From contig NZ_JHXT01000007.1 of assembly GCF_000687795.1 (NCBI RefSeq), positions 1 to 60,928 on the forward strand: DNA of 60,928 nucleotides, in the 5' to 3' direction. The notes beneath the pieces were generated by a model. The model ran no database searches, had not been told where the DNA came from, and worked only from the letters and a program-made list of their open reading frames with translations. This document shows positions 8,380 to 20,082 of the stretch, piece by piece. The stretch is from Mycoplasma testudinis ATCC 43263. GTDB lineage: Bacteria; Bacillota_I; Bacilli_A; Mycoplasmatales; Mycoplasmoidaceae. The first letter of the stretch is position 1, and each line of letters begins with the position of its first letter. Both the position numbers and the translations under genes were made by a program.

Positions 8380-11355
8380 ATGTTCATTAATTTGAATGTT
8401 AGGTCTCATTATTCTTTGTTGTTATCAACATTGTCAATCGATGACATTGTTAACTTTGCGTTAAAGCATAAGCAAAAATACGTTTGCTTGACGGATTTTA
8501 ATACTCTTTATGGAGCTGTTGAATTTTTTGATGCCGCTATTAAAAATGGTTTAGTACCAATTATTGGATTAGAAATTTTTCATCAAGAATCATCTAGTAA
8601 CTTAGTTTTAATCGCAAAATCTAATTCAGGATATAAAAACTTGTTAAAGGTTTCAAGTTTCATTATGCTTGATCAACCATATAATTTAGAAGATTGATTA
8701 AATGATGTTTATGTAATTGTTAAAGAAGGCAGTTTTGTGCCTAAAAAGGCAGTATGGTATACAATTGCAAATAATCAAAAAAATAGTATTGCCATGAGTG
8801 AAGTTTCGTGTCATTCGAAAGATGACGCTTTTTTGTTAAATGTTTTGCAAGCAATCAAAAATGATAAAACGTTATCTGAAGAAGATAGTTTATACCAAGT
8901 AAGCGAAGAAACATGATATTTAAGTGAATCCCAAGCAAAGCAGGTTTTTTCTAAAATTCAGTTATCAAATTTAGAAAAATTATTAGAGTCATGTCATTGG
9001 GATTTAAACGAATTTCACACTAACCTAATTAAATATCCAACTCCCAAAAAAGTTACAAGCCAATTATATTTACAAGCTCTTTGTGTGGAAGGCCTTAAAA
9101 AACGTTTTGAAAAAACTAGAGTAATTCCTAAAATTTACGAGCAGCGTTTAAAACAAGAATTAGATATTATTAATCAAATGGGATATGACGATTATTTCTT
9201 AATTGTTTATGACTTTATTAATTTTGCCAAAAAGAATGAAATTATAGTCGGTCCCGGTCGTGGTTCTGCAGTAGGGTCTTTAGTGGCATATGTCTTACAA
9301 ATAACTGATGTTGATCCCATTAAATACAATTTGATTTTCGAAAGATTTTTAAACCCAAAAAGACAAACCATGCCAGATATTGATACTGATATTATGGATA
9401 CTAGACGCGATGAAGTTGTTAGTTATTTGTTCAATAAATATGGCAAAGACCACGTGGCTCATATTGTTACGTTTCAACGGATGAAAGCAAAAATGGCTTT
9501 ACGTGATGTTGGCAGAGTTCTTGCAATCCCAATTAAAGAAATTGATGAAATTACTAAATTAATTGGCATGCAATACGATGAAGATTTAAATGGTGCCATT
9601 GCTAATTCTAAGAAGTTGAAAGAAAAAGTGTTGATTTACCCAACGTTATTTCAAATTGCCACCCAACTAATTAATATGCCTAGGCAGGTAGGGACTCATG
9701 CCGCGGGAATAGTTTTATCAAATGCTGTTTTAACAGACATTATTCCCGTGCAAACAGGAATGAATAATAATCCTTTGTCTCAATTTTCAATGGAATACTT
9801 AGAACGTTTTGGACTGCTTAAAATGGATTTGCTTGGTTTACGAAATTTATCCATCTTAGATGCTGTTGTTAAAACGATTAAAAAAACTAAAAACATCCAT
9901 ATAAATTTAAACGAAATACCTTTAGATGATACTAAAACTTTTAATCTTTTATGTGATGGTGATACAAACGGAATATTTCAGTTAGAATCTCCTGGGATGC
10001 GTAAAACTTTAATCAAGATGCAGCCCAAAACGATTGAAGATATTTCAATTACATCATCATTGTTTCGTCCAGGCCCACAAGAAAATATCCCAACTTTTAT
10101 TGCTAGAAGAAATAAAAAAGAAAAAACAACTTTTGTAGCTGATCAATTAATCCCTATATTAAAAGATACAAATGGAATAATTGTGTATCAAGAACAAGTT
10201 ATTCAAATTGCTCAATCGGTTGCGGGATTTTCAGTCGCCCAAGCAGATATTTTTAGAAGAGCTATTTCTAAAAAACATGAATCTGAATTAGGGGAACTGC
10301 GTAAAAGTTTTATTGATGGAGCAATTAGCAATAAATTAAAGCGAACTGATGCTGAACAAATTTTTGAGTATATCTATAATTTCGCTAATTATGGTTTTAA
10401 TCATTCTCATGCCGTTGCTTATTCACTAATTGGTTATTGATTGGCATATTTAAAAGCAAATTATTTTTTAGAATTTGCGACTATTTTATTGAGCGCAAAT
10501 TCTGGTAGTAATGAAAAAATTGGGATTTATGTTAACGAAGCTAAACAAAAAGGGGTCAAGGTTTTAGCACCAGACATTAATTTGTCCCAAGAATCTTTTA
10601 CCATTCATAAAAATGCTATTTTGTTTGGTTTTGACGCTATTAAAAATATTGGGAACGAAGCCATTAAAAAAATTCTGAATGCCAGAACTGCTGCACTAAA
10701 CCAAAAGTTTGAAAATTATTTAGAGGCTTTGCCTTTTTTATTGGAACATAAAGTGACATTGAAAATGATTGAATCTTTAATTTACGCAGGTGCTTTTGAT
10801 AATTTTGGATTTAATCGTAAAACCTTGTTGCATAATTTAAAAAAAGCCAGTACATTAAATGATTTAAAACGTAGTAAGTTATTTGCTACAGGTATTGAAA
10901 TTGAATTAGATGAATTAAATATGAGCCCTAGTGAAGTTATCGAATTTAATGAAATTCAAGCTAAGACAATTGGAATTTATCTTCAAGATCATCCGTTTAA
11001 AAAACTTAAATTAAAAGTTAAAGATGAAAAATTAATCGACTTGCGTGCAATGAAAGAATCGAACGAAAATGGTGATCCTAAATTTGGTCGGGTTTTTGTA
11101 AAAATTAATGGAATGCGTAAGACGACAACAAAAACAAATAAAGAAATGGCATTTTTAACGGTGAAAGACGATACTGATAAATCAAGCGTTACTGTTTGAC
11201 CGCAATCGTTTGACAATATCAAAAACGTTTTAAAAACAGATTTGGTTTGTTTAATCAGTGTCAAGCACGATGGTCGGGGATTAGTACTTATGAAATTAGT
11301 TAAAATTTATAATGAAACCACACAACAGTTGGAAGAATTTGAAGGGGACAAATAA
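8380..11355 (+). CDS. dnaE: DNA polymerase III alpha subunit, DnaE type
   Basis: A 991-residue protein is assembled across several UGA-Trp codons, all in the same frame. It begins with a PHP domain (VRSHYSLL near residue 8). The polymerase core follows, with GPGRGSAVGSLVAY, the catalytic MPDIDTDI segment, FQRMKAKMALRDVGR and FRPGPQENIP, then the helix-hairpin-helix region and a short OB-fold tail. It copies DNA as a replicative polymerase subunit. Mollicutes usually have both PolC and a DnaE. The stop codon overlaps the start of the 5'-3' exonuclease gene (TAATG at 11353-11357), so translation is probably coupled. Confidence 0.95.
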
Positions 11356-12257
11356 TGAGAAATTGTGCAGTTGTAATTGATGGTCATTCCTTGACCTACC
11401 GGGCTTATTATGCGACTTTAAAACAAATGGAATATTATAAAGAAACAAATAAGCAACCAACCAATGCTATTAAGCTAATGCTATTAATTTCTCTAAAAAT
11501 TTTAAATGAGCATAATCCTAAATATGCTTTAATTGCTTTTGATGCTGGGCAAAAAACCTTTCGTGATGATTTATTTGATGATTATAAAGCAGGAAGGCCA
11601 CACTCACCAGACGAATTACGATCGCAACTTCAGTTGCTGCAAGAAGTATTAGTTTATGCTGGATATAACGTTCGCACACAAATTGGTGTGGAAGCGGATG
11701 ATTTGATCGGAAGTTTTGTCAGCAAAACCACGGCTCATAAAATTGTTAATTATGTTTATACATCTGATAAGGATATGCTGCAATTAGTGAATGAATATAC
11801 TAATGTTATGCAACCTAAAAAAGGTATTAGTGAAATGACTGTTTACACTAAAGAAAATTTTCCAAGTTTGTATTATGGACTTAATCCTGCACAAGTTATT
11901 GAATTTAAGTCAATAGTGGGAGATAGTTCAGATAAACTTCCCGGTGTTAAAGGTATTGGAATTAAAACCGGAATAGATTTATTATTAAAGTATGGTTCTT
12001 TGGACAACATCTACGAAAACTTAAGTGAGCTTAGACCAGCCCAACAAAAACTTTTTAACGAGCATAAAAAAACAGCTTATTTATGCAAAAAACTCGCCAC
12101 CATTAAATGTGATTGTTATGATGCGATTAATCTAAATGAATTTTTAAGAAAAACTGCTGATCTTGAAAAGCTTACAGGATTTTTGCAAAAATACCAAATT
12201 CGGAATTTAGAAAATGAAATTTATCGCTCAGTCCAATTATTTGACGAAGGAGAATAA
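11355..12257 (+). CDS. 5'-3' exonuclease (stand-alone PolA-type nuclease domain)
   Basis: This 300-residue protein corresponds to only the N-terminal nuclease part of DNA polymerase I. It has the metal-binding motifs DGHSLTYRAYYA at the N-terminus, EADDLIGS, TSDKDMLQLV and SDKLPGVKGIGIKT (helix-hairpin-helix). It should remove RNA primers and flaps during lagging-strand maturation and repair. Mollicutes commonly keep this domain without the polymerase part. It overlaps dnaE by one base and is followed five bases later by mutM, so the replication and repair genes share a transcript. Confidence 0.93.
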   Translation: MRNCAVVIDGHSLTYRAYYATLKQMEYYKETNKQPTNAIKLMLLISLKILNEHNPKYALIAFDAGQKTFRDDLFDDYKAGRPHSPDELRSQLQLLQEVLVYAGYNVRTQIGVEADDLIGSFVSKTTAHKIVNYVYTSDKDMLQLVNEYTNVMQPKKGISEMTVYTKENFPSLYYGLNPAQVIEFKSIVGDSSDKLPGVKGIGIKTGIDLLLKYGSLDNIYENLSELRPAQQKLFNEHKKTAYLCKKLATIKCDCYDAINLNEFLRKTADLEKLTGFLQKYQIRNLENEIYRSVQLFDEGE

Positions 12258-12262
12258 TAAGT

Positions 12263-13093
12263 ATGCCTGAATTGCCAGAAGTTCAAACGGTTGTTAATGA
12301 ATTAAATTTATGCACATTAAATAAAAAGATTCTTGACATTAAGATTAATGCCGTAAAATTGTTAAAAAATTGTACTCCAGAACAATTTAAAAAATTTTTA
12401 ATTGGCGAAAAAATAACGCATATTTCACGAATGGGAAAATATTTAATTTTTGAATTGACGCACCATAAAAAAATGGTTTCTCACTTACGAATGGAAGGCA
12501 AGTATTTTTTTGAAAATAAAAAAGATGATTATGATAAAAAACACGTTTTACTTCAATTTGTTTTTGCCAAGCAAGAATTACGTTATCACGACACGCGCCG
12601 GTTTGGAACCTTTAATATTTATTTAAATGATGATCATTTAAAATCTAAGGAATTAAGTAAATTGGCATTGGATCCAATTGATCCAAATTTTAATGGAAAG
12701 TATTTATACGAGAAAATTCATAAAATTCATCGCGCTATTAAAACCACAATTTTAGATCAAACAAATGTTGCTGGAATCGGAAATATTTATGCAGATGAAA
12801 TCTTATTTGCATGCCATCTTAATCCTTTAACTCCAGCTAATCAAATAACTATTAAACAAGCAGACCTAATAGCTAAAAAAGCCCGTGATATTTTATTGTG
12901 GGCCATTGAATGTAATGGCACTACAATAGCCTCATATAAATTTAAAAAGGGTCACATCGGTTCATTTCAAGAAAAATTGCAAGTTCATACTAAAGTAAAA
13001 TGACCATGTCCAACGTGTAAAACAATTATCTTAAAGGTGAAAGTAAATGGTCGTGGCACTTATTATTGCCCTAAATGTCAAAAAGGTAAGTAA
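12263..13093 (+). CDS. mutM: formamidopyrimidine-DNA glycosylase
   Basis: The 276-residue product starts MPELPEVQTV, giving the catalytic Pro2 and Glu3 of the Fpg/Nei family. The helix-two-turn-helix DNA-binding region (GIGNIYADEILF) is present. The C-terminal zinc finger (CPTC...CPKC) becomes visible only when the UGA at about 13001 is read as Trp. It removes oxidised purines such as 8-oxoguanine and cleaves the abasic site. It lies between the exonuclease and coaE genes with very short spacers, in the order remembered from other mollicutes. Confidence 0.95.
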
Positions 13094-13099
13094 ACAATT

Positions 13100-13717
13100 A
13101 TGTTAGTTTGTGTAACAGGATTAAGTGGTTCTGGTAAGTCCACAATTCTTAAAAGTTCTTTATTAAGTAAGTATTCAGTTTTTCATATGGATGAAATAAT
13201 ACATCAATTGTATCAACCAGATTACCCTGGATACAATATTATTAAAAAAACATTTGGTCCTGGATTTATTACAGAGCAAGGTGTCGATCGTAAAAAATTA
13301 GGTAAATTAGTTTTTAGCAATTCGGTTGAGTTAGCTAAGTTAAATCAGTGCTTGCAACCATTAATAAGTATGATTTTATGATCATTAAATGTTCAATCAA
13401 ACAATAAAGTATATCTTGTTGAAATCGCTGCTTCTTCATTTAATCTTGAAAACTATCAACGTTTTTTTGATGCAAGTGTACTTATTAAATGTGATTTGAA
13501 AACAATTAAAAAAAGACTTACGCAACGTTTCTCTCATTTGTCAACTCAATCTCAAGAAAGCCTAATTTATAAATTTAAAGAAAAAGATTTTCAGTATGTT
13601 CTTTGCAATAATTATTCGATTGATACTGCTGCCAATGAACTTCTTTCTTATTTAAAAACAATAAAGGTTAAAAAAAGCGTCAAATTTATTGATAAATTAA
13701 AGGGATTTTCGTTTTAA
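13100..13717 (+). CDS. coaE: dephospho-CoA kinase
   Basis: This 205-residue protein has an N-terminal P-loop GLSGSGKST and the CoaE pattern HMDEIIHQLYQP, with VDRKKLGKLVFSN further on. It phosphorylates dephospho-CoA in the last step of coenzyme A synthesis. One UGA at 13379-13381 is read as Trp. It starts seven bases after mutM and ends the dnaE-exonuclease-mutM-coaE run. A 240-base gap with a small GGGAAAGCTTTTCCC palindrome separates it from the dnaB-like gene. Confidence 0.88.
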
Positions 13718-13957
13718 AAAAAGCAAATCTCTTGTATGGGAAAGCTTTTCCCAAATATTGTGGAAAAGTCCTTATATATAATATAAAGCATTGAGATTGT
13801 GGATAACCTCTTTGATAATTAACTTTAATTGCTTGTTTTAAGTTTCTAACATTGAACAAAATTTTCAATAGTGATTTTGCTTATATACTTATATCGTGAA
13901 CATAGCACCTATTCATCTGAAGGTGCGGACGATATTAATAATAAAAGGCGGTTATTT

Positions 13958-15220
13958 ATGAACTCTTCAGAACTTGAAAAAATCACTTATATTATCTATC
14001 GTCCATTCGATTTTTCTTGCTCTCAAAAGCAATTAACATACATATATGCTCCGATTGTTGGTTCTGGAGCAATTGGCTTTTACCAATGATTGATTAATGA
14101 GTTTAACGTGCAAACCACTCTAAAAGGTATTAAAAGCCCATTATCGAGGATTTTTCACTGTTTAGGCTGTACGCAATCAGAGTTTGCTGAAATGCGTAGT
14201 CAATTAGAAGCAATTAATTTAATAACAACTCATACTCAAATCACTGCGACAGATAAAATTATGCACATTTCAGTAAATGAACCATTAAATTGAAAACGTT
14301 TTAACAGTAATCAAAAGTTTAAGCATTTATTAATTAATAAAATTGGGATTTCTGAATACGAAAGAATTAGTCTTGCTTTTACCAACCGTCGTATTCCTAA
14401 TGATACCGTTAATATTTCTGCATCTTTTGAAGCAGTCTTTGGTTCAGAAAATATTAACGGGATTATGGAATTTAATTTCCAAAGCCTACACGAGTTACTA
14501 AGCGCTGATTTCAAGCAACCTGTCGTTCTTACAGAAAATGTAAAAATAATTATCGAAACTTACTTTAAATCCCATAACTTATCAGTCAACGAAATTAAAA
14601 AATGTGTTTATCAAGCTGCTTACCGAGAAAAAAATGGAACATTTATGATTGATGAAAATCTACTATTAGAAAACTTTCAAAATTTGACTGCTGCAGCTGT
14701 TAATTTAGAAATGAATGATAACATTGAAATTTATCGCAATCCAACAATTTTTTATGAATTAATTGATGATCAAAATGAAATTAATCACATCTTTAACGAC
14801 TACCGTAACTTTAATGCAGAACGCTATTTGGCAAGTATCCAAAAAGAAGCATTAGATTTAGATCAAAAGAAAACTATTTCTTATTTAAGAAAAAGTTCGC
14901 ACTTAACTGATAGCGTAATTAATTTACTTACTGATTTCATGATTTATCGAACTAATGGTAAATATAGTGTTAAGTATTTAAAAAAATTAGCTACAACAGT
15001 TAATCGTTTAGGCTTAACCCATTTAGATAAAATTTTAAACTATTTAAGGAGTGTTTGCGAAGGATTAAAAAACAAACGTTATTCAACTGATGAATATATT
15101 TCGTTTGAACAACAAACCCCAACCCAAATAACTTATACTAAAAAAGCTGATTCTAATAAAACTAGTTCATCTACAATTGATGACGATGAATTTGATTGGA
15201 GCACTGTCGAAGTACTATAA
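13958..15220 (+). CDS. replication initiation protein, DnaB/DnaD-like (Bacillus type)
   Basis: ATG 13958 opens a 420-residue frame across several UGA-Trp codons. The N-terminus (YRPFDFSCSQKQLTYIYAPI) and the pairing with a DnaI-type loader immediately downstream match the Firmicute DnaB/DnaD primosome family. Such proteins help load the replicative helicase at origins and restarted forks. Lineage members are very divergent, so the identification rests on the N-terminal pattern plus gene order. The downstream ATPase gene starts two bases after the stop, indicating one operon. Confidence 0.7.
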
Positions 15221-15222
15221 CT

Positions 15223-16233
15223 ATGATGGCTACTGATAAACTTTCAAAAAGAAATACTTTAAAAAACACCCAAACAAAGTCTAAAATAGATGAACTTTAC
15301 GTTCATTCTAATTTGTATTTTCCGAATGCTGAACAACGGATTCAAATTTTAAAAAGTTCAAAAATTTTTAAAAGTTTAAATTTATCAGATGTTCAATATA
15401 GTCTATATCTACCAAAATTATGGAAGGTATATTTAGATAATGAAGCTTGCTTAAAAAGCTCAGAAAAGAAATGTTTAAATCCATCGGGATTTCATATGTG
15501 TGTGAAAATTCAAGGAGAGCGCTTTTTAATCGAGCAAGTGATTTGCAAAAAACAAAAAAAAGTTCTTGAACAAAATGCATTTAAGAGAAATTATTTGATT
15601 CGGGGATTTCCTGAAAGATTTTTGGATATTAAGTTTTGTGATAAATCAATCGATGCTTCATGAGATGGATCTCGCAAGAAACTATTAAATTTTATGAATG
15701 GTCAATTCAAAGGCAAAAAAACCGGTGGATTTTATCTTTATGGATCAAGTGGTGTTGGTAAAAGTTATATCACTTGTTTATTTACCAACCACTTGGCAAA
15801 AACCAACAAAAAAATAGCATATGTATTTCTCCCTGATTTGCTGTTGCGTTTGCTAAAGAGTTTTAGTGATGATAAATCAGAATTTGATACATCATTAAAT
15901 GAAATGATAAGTGCTGACGTTCTAGTTTTTGACGATGTAGGTGCTGAGACATATCGTGATTGGTTTGTAAACGAGTATTTCTTAAGAATTATTAATAACC
16001 GAATGAGTTCAGATAAAATGACAATTTTTGTTAGTAACTTTAGTCTTGCAGAATTAGAAAGACATTATTGTAAACCTAATGCCTATAAAACAAAGGATGC
16101 TTCTCAAGAAAAAGCTGCATCAAGGTTAATCGATCGAATTTATGAACTTGTAGGGAATAATGTGTTTCACTTACAAGGGAAAAGTTGGAGACGAGAATTC
16201 AGCACCCATCCTATTGATGAATCCAAAAAATAA
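15223..16233 (+). CDS. dnaI: helicase loader, DnaI/DnaC-like AAA+ ATPase
   Basis: The frame gives 336 residues from ATG 15223 (a second ATG follows at 15226). A Walker A motif GSSGVGKSY lies near residue 170 and a Walker B-like VLVFDDVGAE follows, typical of the DnaI/DnaC AAA+ fold. An earlier TTG at 15196 is possible, but it would overlap the upstream gene without a better ribosome site. The protein should load the replicative helicase together with the DnaB-like protein encoded just upstream. The N-terminal half is basic and divergent. Confidence 0.82.
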
Positions 16234-16424
16234 TGACTAATTCAAATTTAAAAATTGATGTCATCTTTAAATTAAGTGTTTTTTTATTATCCGGGACTGT
16301 CTAATTTATATAACACTAAAGTTTAAAACTGAATTACTGTTTCAAAAATGATTATTAAATCTTCAAAACATTTAAATAATAAAATTTTCGAGATGGTTAA
16401 AATAAGTTAAAATACTAAAGGTTA

Positions 16425-16511
16425 TCCTGGGATGGCGGAATGGCAGACGCAGTGGACTCAAAATCCACCGGTAGCAATACCTTGTGAGTTCAAGTCTCAT
16501 TCCCAGGACCA
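16425..16511 (+). tRNA. tRNA-Leu (anticodon CAA)
   Basis: The acceptor stem TCCTGGG/CCCAGGA, the anticodon stem GTGGA/TCCAC around CTCAAAA, a long class II variable arm and an encoded CCA end identify a complete tRNA-Leu(CAA). It reads UUG. Confidence 0.95.
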
Positions 16512-16534
16512 TTTTTAAACCAATTTATTTTAAG

Positions 16535-16568
16535 CCAAACACATTAGTGTTTGGATTTTTATTTTTTT
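16535..16568 (+). terminator. Rho-independent terminator after tRNA-Leu
   Basis: CCAAACAC and GTGTTTGG form an 8-bp stem with a four-base loop, followed by a T-rich run. Confidence 0.85.
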
Positions 16569-16586
16569 AAGTAAAATTAAACATCT

Positions 16587-17324
16587 ATGATTAATTTTTT
16601 AAAACATCTAAAAGAATTAAAGATTTTTTACCGACCTTATACTTCTTCTAAAAAGCAAAAAGAAATTTTTGTTTTATTAAAAGATAAATTAAATATTAAT
16701 ACAATTATTAATTGATCGTTTCGACATACTTCCAAGTATTATACGTTTGGCTTAGAAAATGATTATTTAGCATATCGTTTTGATGTTTTAAAACAATGAA
16801 TTAATAAAAACGAATTTTATAGTACCTGGTATACAGATCATCTAAATAAAATTGTTAAAAATTTACAGCTAACAAAGTTTTTGACTACACAAGAACAAGC
16901 GTATTTACGTCACATTAATTCGTTGGATTTTGCAAAAACGCGTTCTTTGAAAGCTTTAATTGTTGATTTTGACTTAAATCAACACCCAAAAGAAACTGCT
17001 TATTTTTCGATGGAAGAAGTAAGCGTAAAACAAATTGATATTGAAACCGGTGTATCTAAAACAATTGCCCAAAATTTAAAAATTTATATTACTAATCAAG
17101 CAATTATTGTGGGAGACATGGTCTTTCACTTTCGTATTGAATTCAAAGATTCATTGGCTTTCAAACTAAACAAAGAAGGTGTTTTGTGATCAACTAAAAA
17201 TTATGATCTCCAATTTTCTGCAGCCGATAAATATCTGCTTTACACTTATTTCCGCGTTGTTATTTACAGTCAGTTAAATAATAAAACTAATTGGATGTGA
17301 AAAAACGGGATTGGCGTTCGTTAG
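16587..17324 (+). CDS. hypothetical protein, 245 residues
   Basis: ATG 16587 to TAG 17322-17324 is one frame with UGA at several Trp positions. The protein is soluble, mixed alpha/beta in character and rich in Lys, Tyr and Asn, with no signal peptide or obvious catalytic motif. It starts just after the tRNA-Leu terminator and lies about 90 bases before ppa. No family is recognised. Its position between tRNA-Leu and ppa could be used for synteny comparison with other mollicutes. Confidence 0.65.
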
Positions 17325-17412
17325 ATAAAAGAAGTTTTTTCATTTGAAATAATTAAGATTAGTTCAATGGCTTTAATTTATAATTTTCATATTATGCTTA
17401 GGAGTTATTTTA

Positions 17413-17982
17413 ATGGCAAAAAATATTGAATTAAACATCACGATTGAAATTCCTAAAAACTCAAACGTGAAATACGAATACGATCGCAAAACAAATCAAA
17501 TTTCTGTTGACCGGATTTTATACGGATCTGATCATTATCCACAAAATTATGGTTTCATTAAAGAAGCATTAGATTGAGATGGTGATGAACTAGATTGTTT
17601 GGTTGTTAGTGACCAACCTTTTATGCCTGGTGTTAGTGTTCCCACACGAATTATAGGTGCAATGGGAATGATTGACAGCGGGGAAACTGATACTAAATTA
17701 ATTGGAGTGATTGCTTGTGATCCAAGATATAACCACATTAATGATTTAAAAGACTTAAGCCCGCATTTATTAGCTGAAATTAAAACCTTTTTTGAAACAT
17801 ACAAAATACTACAAAAGAAATCAGTTGTCATCACGGGCTTCAAAGACGTTAATTGAGCTATTAATGAATATCAAGAATGTGTTAAATTAATGAATGAATA
17901 CGGATCAATGGATAAAGATAAATTCATTAAAAAGATGAAGAAAGAACACCCTGAAAAATATCGAGTTCCAAAACAAAAATAA
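17413..17982 (+). CDS. ppa: inorganic pyrophosphatase (family I)
   Basis: The 189-residue product carries the soluble family I signature: the [19 protein letters not shown] start region, YPQNYGFI, and the [12 protein letters not shown] metal-binding motif, where the W is a UGA. It hydrolyses pyrophosphate released by nucleic-acid and aminoacyl-tRNA synthesis. A ribosome-binding AGGAG lies upstream of ATG 17413. A strong terminator follows the stop, so this is probably a single-gene transcript. Confidence 0.95.
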
Positions 17983-18008
17983 ATTTTTATATTGTAAAAG
18001 AAGCAAAT

Positions 18009-18052
18009 AATTCATTTTCGCTTGATTAAAGTGAAAATGAATTATTTTTTTT
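18009..18052 (+). terminator. Rho-independent terminator after ppa
   Basis: A near-perfect 14-bp stem (AATTCATTTTCGCTT with AAAGTGAAAATGAATT) is followed by eight T residues. Confidence 0.9.
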
Positions 18053-18125
18053 GTTTTAAAAAAAAGATAAATATTTTTTCTTAAATTTTGATGGTTTTTA
18101 GCATTTATATATATGGAGGCTTAAA

Positions 18126-18650
18126 ATGAATGCAAATCGTGGAATGTTTTTAGAAACGATAATCAATCGGACTATTGATTATTTTAATAATCGTCAAATT
18201 GCTTACTTTGCTAAACGTTATCTTCCAATTAAGGTTTATGCTTTTCAAGGACAACGGGTTCAAGGGTGATTGAAAGAAAGAACTCAAAGCGATTATTACG
18301 GGGTTTATAAAGGATATTATTTTGATTTTGAAGCCAAACAGGTTTCGCTTAAATCTTTTCCTTTAAAAAATTTAGCACCCCATCAATTAAATCATTTAAA
18401 AAATATCATTAATTATCAAGCCGTTTCTTTCTTAATTGTTTTATTTAATACTTATGAAAAGTTCTTTGTCTTAGAAACCAGTCAATTAATAAAATATATC
18501 CAAGAAAATAACGATAAAAAATCAATTCCATACGAATACTTTGAAAAGTATGCATATCAAATTGATTTAATCTTTCCTGGAGTTTTAAATCTCCAAGATG
18601 TTTTAGAGTTATTAGTCAAAAATAAAAACCCGTTAACACCAGGTTTTTAG
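18126..18650 (+). CDS. recU: Holliday junction resolvase RecU
   Basis: This 174-residue protein matches RecU in length and motif order. It has NRGMFLETIIN at the N-terminus, then PIKVYAFQGQRVQGWLKE, the nuclease core SDYYGVYKGYYFDFEAKQ (D...E-x-K) and HQLNHLKNIINYQAVSFLIV. It cuts Holliday junctions during recombination repair in low-G+C bacteria. A ribosome-binding GGAGG lies upstream of ATG 18126. The 3' end overlaps a small terminator hairpin (AAAAACC/GGTTTTT). The HU gene is convergent immediately downstream. Confidence 0.92.
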
Positions 18651-18686
18651 TATTATTGGTTGTGAACCTAGAAAAGGATCCGAATT

Positions 18687-18992
18687 TTATTCTTCGTCAA
18701 CGTAACGTCACTTAACCTTTGTCATTTCTTCTTTAATATTTTTAATTGGAACAAATTTAACGCGGGCTTTAGGTTGTAATTTAATTTGGTCTCCAGTAAT
18801 TGGGTTTCGTGAAATTCTTTCACGGCTAATTACGACTTTAAATTTACCAATATCTGGTAATTTAATTTCTCCTTCAGTTTTTAATTCGCGTTTTACTAAA
18901 TCTGTATAAATATCAAAAATGGTCTTAACGTTTTTTGTTGGAATTCCTGTACATTCAGAAATAATCCGGAAAATTTCGGTTTTTGTAAGCAT
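18687..18992 (-). CDS. HU-family DNA-binding protein
   Basis: The 101-residue product has the HU/IHF fold pattern: MLTKTEIFRIISECTGIP start, the GEIKLPDIGKF strand and the DNA-intercalating arm with RNPITGD. The frame continues through one UGA (18708-18710) to give a WRYVDEE tail before TAA at 18687-18689. HU bends and compacts DNA and supports replication and recombination. It is convergent with recU. The position next to ppa-recU matches the order I recall in M. genitalium. Confidence 0.92.
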
Positions 18993-19416
18993 AATATACC
19001 CCTTATATTAGGTTTGTTGTTATAAATTATACATTTTGTAAGAGTAGAATAATCAAAAAAGGCCATATTTATTGGCTTTTTTTCAAAAATAACTCCTAGA
19101 GTTATGAAATTTTGGCAAAATGAACCCTTTTAGTAAATAAGTGCTTTGTAGTTCAAATTTAAAAACGTTAGATTTTTAAAGATATTTTATTTTTATTATG
19201 ATAGTATGTTAATAAGAACAAATCACCAATATCAAAGTATTTGATCTTATGCTTTAAATAGTCACTACCCAACCGTGAAGATGTTTACCATATCACGAAG
19301 TTTGATAAAACATCATTTATTGCATTCAAACTGCGAAGAGAGAACGATTTAAAAAAGTCTTATTTGGATCATTTTAAATATTAATACATTAATCACTACA
19401 TAAAATAGGAATAGAA
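18993..19416. other. non-coding stretch upstream of HU and of the gene at 19417
   Basis: It holds a two-way hairpin with flanking A and T tracts (AAAAAAGGCC/GGCTTTTTTT at 19055-19083), which could terminate in either direction. It also has -10-like sequences near 19199-19208 (TATGATAGTATG) and a small palindrome ATCAAAGTATTTGAT near 19228. I see no supported gene or known RNA in it. Confidence 0.5.
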
Positions 19417-19839
19417 ATGTCACAATCTAAAAACTATAGTAATCAAATTACCCAAGCGATTCAGATTTTTAACGAGATGTGTGCTGACCATCGCGTGAAA
19501 CTAGACTTTATTAAAGATGTTTACGAAACTGACGGTGCAGCAAACATGGATTTTAAATTGGCCCAATTGCAAAAAATTATGGAATGCGTTTGCCAGCAAG
19601 TTAATCCTGGAGATGCAAAAGCTTACTTTAAACAAAATTTAAAAGTCATCTCTGAAAGTGACGGAACCGAAGATATCTTGGCGTTATTCAAGCGGGATTC
19701 AAAAGTTATTGACGAATTTTGTATTTCGTATTTAACTTTTAAGCATTCCCTTGATTTTGATGATAATGAAAGAAGCACTTTAATTAAAATTCAAAACACT
19801 ATTGCTAAGCAAATAATTGATTTCTTATATTCAGCTTAA
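19417..19839 (+). CDS. conserved-looking hypothetical protein, 140 residues
   Basis: ATG 19417, preceded by AGGAAT, opens a soluble, acidic and probably all-helical protein of 140 residues. It has no membrane segment or catalytic motif. By position (ppa, recU, HU, then this gene) and size it may correspond to the M. genitalium MG354-type small helical protein. That is an inference from remembered synteny, not from sequence comparison. A clear terminator follows, so it is probably transcribed alone. Confidence 0.7.
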   Translation: MSQSKNYSNQITQAIQIFNEMCADHRVKLDFIKDVYETDGAANMDFKLAQLQKIMECVCQQVNPGDAKAYFKQNLKVISESDGTEDILALFKRDSKVIDEFCISYLTFKHSLDFDDNERSTLIKIQNTIAKQIIDFLYSA

Positions 19840-19861
19840 TTTTTAAGCATAAAAATAAATT

Positions 19862-19892
19862 AAGTCGCCTCATATTATGGGGTGACTTTTTA
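19862..19892 (+). terminator. Rho-independent terminator
   Basis: AAGTCGCC pairs with GGTGACTT, including one G-U pair, and a T run follows. Confidence 0.8.
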
Positions 19893-19932
19893 TTTATGGT
19901 CTACTTAATATGATATCTTAGTTATTTTATGG

Positions 19933-20052
19933 TATTATTCATATGCAATTACCAAAGAAAGTAACTGGATTTTTTCCTTAATTTGTTACCGAGGTTTCTC
20001 ACTTTTGTCTGTGATGGACTGAAATTCTTTTGGTTACCAAAAGAATTTTTTC
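19933..20052 (+). promoter_or_regulatory. ribosomal protein L10 leader with attenuator
   Basis: A -10 TATTAT at 19933-19938 precedes a structured ~140-base leader of rplJ. The leader contains GTTACCGAGG and ends in a strong hairpin AAATTCTTTTGG/CCAAAAGAATTT (20022-20048) with a T run, placed before the ribosome site of rplJ. This fits the known L10 leader, where L10-L12 bound to its own mRNA limits expression, here probably by transcription attenuation. Confidence 0.7.
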
Positions 20053-20082
20053 TTAATATTGCATTTTTAATGAGGAGTCAGT

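Noticed and set aside
8698-9084. Apparent gap or frameshift within dnaE
   Set aside because: The frame is unbroken when UGA is read as Trp; all dnaE pieces lie in the same frame.
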